In this document: positions 59,895 through 64,000 of the stretch, piece by piece | How the letters are laid out: the number at the start of each line of letters is the position of its first letter | Numbering within the stretch: the stretch's first letter is position 1 | Source of the DNA: SZUA-38 sp965212525 | Lineage (GTDB): Bacteria; Pseudomonadota; Gammaproteobacteria; Xanthomonadales; SZUA-38 | DNA length: 64,000 nt | Assembly (NCBI GenBank): GCA_965212525.1 | Contig: CBDBVC010000045.1 | Coordinates: 124,001-188,000, forward strand | Reading direction: 5' to 3' | Position numbers and translations under genes: made by a program | Notes under the pieces: model-generated | Seen by the model: only the letters and a program-made list of their open reading frames with translations | Told to the model about the DNA's origin: nothing | Databases searched by the model: none

Positions 59895-60323
59895 GTGAAA
59901 TATCACCAGGGCAGGCTGATTGATCATATCGGCGTTTATGTTTCGAACCTGGAACGAAGCAAGGCCTTCTATGTCGCAGTGCTCGACGCACTTGAGAAAA
60001 GCAATGGCTTTGGTTGCGATAACACCGGCTTTTATTTCGACGAGTTCTACGTCGCCCAGGGCGACAAGCCCATGACGAATCTGCACCTGGCATTCCAGGC
60101 AGATTCCATCGAGCAGGTTCAGGCGTTCTACCAGGCAGGTCTTGACGCGGGTGGCAGAGACAATGGCAAACCGGGTTATCGACAGTATCATGAGAAGTAC
60201 TACGCCGCATTTCTGTTGGACCCGGATGGCAACAATATCGAAGCGGTCTGCGATGTGGGCGCAGTACGATCCAGCGCCTCAGTTGTCATTACAAGAGAAG
60301 AAAGTGTCGCGGAACAAGATTGA
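59895..60323 (+). CDS. VOC/glyoxalase-family protein
   Basis: 142 residues from a GTG at 59895 with GGGAGG 9 bp upstream. Bleomycin-resistance/glyoxalase fold: LIDHIGVYVSNLERSKAFYV with metal His, NLHLAFQADSIEQVQAFYQA and YYAAFLLDPDGNNIEAVC with the terminal metal Glu. Substrate unknown. GNAT gene follows after 3 bp. Confidence 0.88.
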   Translation: MKYHQGRLIDHIGVYVSNLERSKAFYVAVLDALEKSNGFGCDNTGFYFDEFYVAQGDKPMTNLHLAFQADSIEQVQAFYQAGLDAGGRDNGKPGYRQYHEKYYAAFLLDPDGNNIEAVCDVGAVRSSASVVITREESVAEQD

Positions 60324-60326
60324 CTC

Positions 60327-60803
60327 ATGATTATTCGCGACTACAACAATGAAACGGATCTTGAAGGCCTTCGACAGTGCGTCATCTCGATTCAGGACTA
60401 TGAAAGAGATCTTGAGCCGCGACTGCCACGAGGTGAGGATATCGTGGATGAATACGTACCAGACCTGTTCCAGCGATGCAGGAAATATCAAGGCAAGATA
60501 CTGGTCGCCGATGTTGAAGGCTCAGTCGCTGGCTACGTGATGGTTCTGTGCAGGATGGTGAGCGACAGCATCGATGATGGGGGCATGGAATACGGTGTTG
60601 TCACTGACCTGGTTGTTCTGGAGGATTACAGGGGCAAAGGTTATGGATCGAAACTCCTGGCTGCAGCAGAGAACGAAGCGAGGGAGAACGATGTCGAGTG
60701 GCTGAGAATCGGTGTGCTGAATGCCAATCAGCTTGCCAGAGATCTGTACCTGGCCAGAGGCTTTAATCCACTGGCCGTTGAGCTCGAGAAAAAACTGTCC
60801 TGA
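60327..60803 (+). CDS. GNAT-family N-acetyltransferase
   Basis: 158 residues. Motif A TDLVVLEDYRGKGYGSKLLAAAE (R-G-K-G-Y-G), motif B LRIGVLNANQLARDLYLARGF. Begins 3 bp after the VOC stop, so operonic with it. Substrate unknown. Confidence 0.92.
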   Translation: MIIRDYNNETDLEGLRQCVISIQDYERDLEPRLPRGEDIVDEYVPDLFQRCRKYQGKILVADVEGSVAGYVMVLCRMVSDSIDDGGMEYGVVTDLVVLEDYRGKGYGSKLLAAAENEARENDVEWLRIGVLNANQLARDLYLARGFNPLAVELEKKLS

Positions 60804-60885
60804 GTTGGGCATTTTGGCACAACGATCGATAGACGGAGTAGCGCTGACTTTCATTATTCAATAGCAACAATATTCAGGGACACTC

Positions 60886-61305
60886 ATGAAAATTTTATCC
60901 AAACTCAGTATCGCACTCCTGACAGGATTCTTGGGAATCTGTTTCGCCTGTACAGACAGCCTTGACCCGGAAACGGTTGTTCAGGCCCAGATCGAGGCCT
61001 ACAACGCGCATGATGTGGACCTGTTCGCGAGCTGTTATGCCGAAGACGTGAAGGTATACCGACTTGCCGATGAGGCCCCCATGATTGTCGGCATTGAGCA
61101 ACTGCGAGAACGTTACACATTTCTGGAAACGGTGCCCGATACCTACAAGGCTGTTATCGACGAGAGAATGGTGAACGGCCCGATCGTGATTGATCGCGAG
61201 CGTGTGGTCGGTCGCGGTGAGGGTATGGAAGACCTGGTAGTGTTTGCCATCTACGAGGTGCGCGATGGCAAGATTGCCCGGGTCTGGTTCCCGCCGGCCG
61301 AGTAG
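60886..61305 (+). CDS. SnoaL/NTF2-like exported protein
   Basis: 139 residues with a signal and probable lipobox (GFLGICFACTDSLD; Cys22). Cystatin-like fold: VVQAQIEAYNAHDVDLFASC then YAEDVKVYRL and a VFAIYEVRDGKIARVWF end. Ketosteroid-isomerase-like; function unknown. Confidence 0.85.
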   Translation: MKILSKLSIALLTGFLGICFACTDSLDPETVVQAQIEAYNAHDVDLFASCYAEDVKVYRLADEAPMIVGIEQLRERYTFLETVPDTYKAVIDERMVNGPIVIDRERVVGRGEGMEDLVVFAIYEVRDGKIARVWFPPAE

Positions 61306-61372
61306 TCAGGCACTGTTGCCGCCAGGCTGCGTTTGACTCGAAACGAACCATCCACTAACGTGATATCAAATC

Positions 61373-61762
61373 ATGTGTGAACACTCAGCAGCCATGAAAC
61401 AGCACCCCAGGGGCACAGCCGAACGCGTTGCGAAAATGACCTTTGCGTCAGTCTATCCCATGTACATCAACAAGGTGGAAAAGAAGGGCAGAAGCAAGGA
61501 AGAGTTGAACGAGGTAATCCAGTGGCTTACCGGCTACAGTGAAAAAGACCTGAAATCCATCATCGACAATGAAGACAACTTTGGCACCTTCTTCGAGAAG
61601 GCCACGATCAATCCCAATGCCCACCTGATCACGGGTGTGATTTGCGGTTATCGCGTCGAGGAGATTGAGGACCCGTTCATGCAACAGTGCCGGTATCTCG
61701 ACAAGCTCATTGATGAGCTGGCCCGAGGCAAGAAGATGGAAAGCATCCTGCGCAGTGAGTGA
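61373..61762 (+). CDS. DUF2200 family protein
   Basis: 129 residues with the DUF2200 pattern MTFASVYPMYINKVEKKGRS, then VIQWLTGYSEKDL and ITGVICGYRVEEIEDPFMQ with RYLDKLIDELARGKKMESIL. A conserved bacterial family of unknown function. The start may be later, at the ATG 61394 or the Met of KMTFAS (61436); the family usually begins nearer to the latter. Confidence 0.87.
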   Translation: MCEHSAAMKQHPRGTAERVAKMTFASVYPMYINKVEKKGRSKEELNEVIQWLTGYSEKDLKSIIDNEDNFGTFFEKATINPNAHLITGVICGYRVEEIEDPFMQQCRYLDKLIDELARGKKMESILRSE

Positions 61763-61827
61763 GATCGTCAATCTGCCAGGCTTGCATGAGCCCGGACGTC
61801 AGCAAACACAAGAAGGGAGAAACCCGG

Positions 61828-62172
61828 ATGAAACCCCATTACATCGAAATTGTATCTGCATCAGTGGACAAACAGCGAGCCTCGCTGGAACAGGTTCATG
61901 GGCTGTCATTTGGTGACGAGGTTGCCGATCTTGGTGGGGCACGGCTGGCAGAGACCTCAGACGGGATGCTGGTTGGCATACGTGCACCGATGGCTGAGCA
62001 TGAGCAGCCCATTGTCCGCACCTATATCGCTGTGGATGATATCAATGAAGCCGTCAGGGCAGCAGAAGCGGCCGGTGGCATGATTGCCTATCCGCCCACC
62101 CAGCAGGGCGAGACGGGAACCTGGGCAATCTACATACTCGATGACATTCAGTATGGCCTTTGGCAGGCCTGA
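61828..62172 (+). CDS. VOC/glyoxalase-family protein
   Basis: 114 residues from the ATG at 61828 with AAGGGAG upstream. Short VOC half: YIEIVSASVDKQRASLEQVH, IVRTYIAVDDINEAVRAAEA and WAIYILDDIQYGLWQ. Substrate unknown. 62173-62403 holds no supported gene. Confidence 0.83.
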   Translation: MKPHYIEIVSASVDKQRASLEQVHGLSFGDEVADLGGARLAETSDGMLVGIRAPMAEHEQPIVRTYIAVDDINEAVRAAEAAGGMIAYPPTQQGETGTWAIYILDDIQYGLWQA

Positions 62173-62403
62173 CTGCAGGCGAATCTGGTCAACGTGACTA
62201 CACTTGATTCTGATTATTGAACTGTTCGATATTCAGAAACAACCGTGATCTGAAAACCTTCAACTGAGAACATGAGTCAGGATTGATCTAGCTCAGCATC
62301 TCAGTGCCGAGATATCCTTATACTCTGGAACACGTTCCTGAAACACGATAGCAGGACACCGGAATTCAGGCTTGAGGCAGTTTCACATCACGGGTGCGGT
62401 CAT

Positions 62404-63681
62404 TTGACGCTGTCGAACTCACAAGAACCATCGCTGAACGATCAACCGACGCTGAAACGCAGTATCGGGTTTTCGTTGCTCACGCTCTATGGTCTGGGCA
62501 CGATCCTCGGTGCCGGCATTTACGTACTGGTGGGCAAGGTGGCCATCCATGCGGGGCTTTATGCGCCATTTTCTTTCCTGCTGGCTGCGCTACTGGCTGG
62601 CCTGAGCGGTTACAGTTATGCCGCACTCAGTTCGCGATATCCCAGGAGTGCCGGTGAAGCGGTTTATGTTCAGGAAGCATTCGGCATAAGGCTGCTGTCC
62701 ACGATTGTGGGCTGGATGGTGGTTCTGACCGGTGTGGTGAGTGCGGCCACCATCACCAACGGTTTTGTGGGATACCTGCAGGTATTCGTCAACATTCCGG
62801 ATTTCTGGGCCATCACGCTGTTGCTGCTGACGATGACCGGTCTTGCTGTGTGGGGGGTGACCGAGTCTGTGGTGGCCACTGCGGTGACCACCATTCTGGG
62901 CATCGTCGGACTGCTGCTGTTGCTTGGCTTCAGCGCACCGGTATTCCTCACGCTACCGGAACGACTACCAGACATCATCCCACCCCTGATGGATGATGCC
63001 ATCTGGTTCGGGATTCTGCTGGGGGCCTTCCTGGCGTTCTATGCCTATATTGGCTTTGAAGACATGGTCAACATGGCGGAAGAGGTAAAGTCACCGGAAC
63101 GAACCCTGCCCAGGGCCATCGTGACTGCCATCGTGATCAGTACGCTGTTCTATTTCCTGATTGCGCTGGTGGCCGTGCTGCAGTTGCCACTGGATGAGCT
63201 CACGGCCAGCAAGGCACCGATGGCGGACATCATGAACAGGCACAGCGAGCAGGCTGCGAGAATGATCAGTCTGATCAGCCTGGCGGCAATCGTCAATGGT
63301 GCCCTGGTGCAAATCATCATGGGTTCCCGGGTGTTGTACGGCATGGGCAGGCAATCACTCGCACCCGCCTGGCTGGCGAGGGTGCACAGCCGACGCCGCA
63401 CGCCGTACATTGCCACCCTCATGATCGGTGTCGTGGTCTGGGTGCTGGCCATTGGTCTGGACATCACGACACTGGCCAAAATCACCAGCTTTATCATTCT
63501 GCTGGTATTCCTGCTGGTGAATCTGTCGCTGATACGCCTGCTGAAGCGAGAAACGGAAATGCCGCAAAACGCAATGCGCGTGAAACGATGGATTCCATGG
63601 ACGGCCTCGGTAATGACACTGATGTTCCTCGGGGTTCAGCTGTATCAGCTTGTCCAGGGTGCTGAACTGGCAGGACATTGA
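62404..63681 (+). CDS. APC-family amino-acid permease
   Basis: 425 residues, about 12 membrane helices, no signal peptide needed. The first helix carries LYGLGTILGAGIYVLVGKVA (the G-x-G-A-G substrate-backbone motif), helix 6 the AFYAYIGFEDMVNMAEEV motif. TTG start at 62404; no strong ribosome site. Probable amino-acid or amine transporter; substrate undetermined. Confidence 0.9.
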   Translation: MTLSNSQEPSLNDQPTLKRSIGFSLLTLYGLGTILGAGIYVLVGKVAIHAGLYAPFSFLLAALLAGLSGYSYAALSSRYPRSAGEAVYVQEAFGIRLLSTIVGWMVVLTGVVSAATITNGFVGYLQVFVNIPDFWAITLLLLTMTGLAVWGVTESVVATAVTTILGIVGLLLLLGFSAPVFLTLPERLPDIIPPLMDDAIWFGILLGAFLAFYAYIGFEDMVNMAEEVKSPERTLPRAIVTAIVISTLFYFLIALVAVLQLPLDELTASKAPMADIMNRHSEQAARMISLISLAAIVNGALVQIIMGSRVLYGMGRQSLAPAWLARVHSRRRTPYIATLMIGVVVWVLAIGLDITTLAKITSFIILLVFLLVNLSLIRLLKRETEMPQNAMRVKRWIPWTASVMTLMFLGVQLYQLVQGAELAGH

Positions 63682-63825
63682 TTCAATTGCGAGGTCACGA
63701 GTTCATTTGTGATTGAGTGTATTGTCAGGTACAAACGGGTTTCTGGTCGTGACAGCCCGGACGCGAGACATTGGCTAGCGAGTTGAATTTTATCAGTCCC
63801 TGCAGTAATTGTGACGAGGAGCGCC

Positions 63826-64000
63826 ATGAATCAAGAAGCCAACAAGCAGAACGCCATCGCATTCTATCGAACGGCGTTTCTGGGAAATCCGTCCGAGGCG
63901 GTGGAGAGTTATGTAGGCGATGACTACACCCAGCACAACCCGCTCGTGGGGGACGGCAAAACACCCTTCATTGAGTACTTCACTCGCATGCATGAGGAGT
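63826..64000 (+). CDS. SnoaL-like protein (N-terminal part)
   Basis: ATG at 63826 after GACGAGGAG. The readable 58 residues contain NKQNAIAFYRTAFLGNPSEA, DDYTQHNPLVGDGK and FIEYFTRMHEE, the opening of bacterial SnoaL-like/aldol-condensation-type NTF2 proteins. The rest lies beyond the window. Confidence 0.82.
   Translation, partial: MNQEANKQNAIAFYRTAFLGNPSEAVESYVGDDYTQHNPLVGDGKTPFIEYFTRMHEE

Overview
The window looks like chromosome of a free-living, probably marine or sediment gammaproteobacterium. The basis is family likeness only: a Cys-type SelD next to SelU, a YadG/YadH-type ABC exporter pair, a 2,3-BPG-dependent GpmA and a PaiB-like FMN protein. Most of the window is moderately GC-rich and tightly packed; the block from about 38.5 to 51.8 kb is visibly AT-richer and patchy in composition. 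No rRNA, tRNA or CRISPR array was seen.

Region 1 (1-20.8 kb) is mostly ordinary chromosome. It holds the gpmA 5' part, the selD-selU operon for tRNA 2-selenouridine, a methyltransferase, a leftward operon (2-oxoglutarate oxygenase, two paralogous membrane sulfatase-fold proteins, a deoxyinosine DNA glycosylase), an ABC-2 exporter, a MotA/TolQ-like plus OmpA/MotB-like pair, and two clusters of dispersed intergenic repeats. Region 2 (20.9-32.0 kb) is one giant secreted SpvB/FG-GAP/RHS protein of about 3,700 residues with an AT-richer variable C-terminus. Region 3 (32.4-37.0 kb) holds small accessory genes, including an Imm53-like immunity protein.

Region 4 (37.0-51.8 kb) is the most interesting part: a chromosomal integron. 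A leftward integron integrase with an N-terminal extension is followed by attI and about 19 rightward gene cassettes separated by attC sites. Cassettes encode mostly small proteins of unknown function, several SMI1/KNR4 (SUKH)-like proteins, a Tsi6-like protein, a DUF2750-like protein, a complete arylsulfatase, a DUF1254/DUF1214 protein and a di-haem cytochrome c lipoprotein. One cassette occurs twice in apparently identical form. An IS3-family element sits exactly in the loop of one attC hairpin, with a 4-bp target duplication. The distal end is a truncated attC.

Region 5 (51.9-64 kb) is accessory chromosome: an amidohydrolase, a second IS3-family element, a REP-like inverted repeat, a DUF4259-like gene interrupted by an in-frame amber codon, and then a run of small-molecule and stress-type enzymes (zinc-less MDR oxidoreductase, dienelactone hydrolase, VOC proteins, GNATs, SnoaL-like proteins, DUF2200) ending in an APC transporter. 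The last gene runs off the window.
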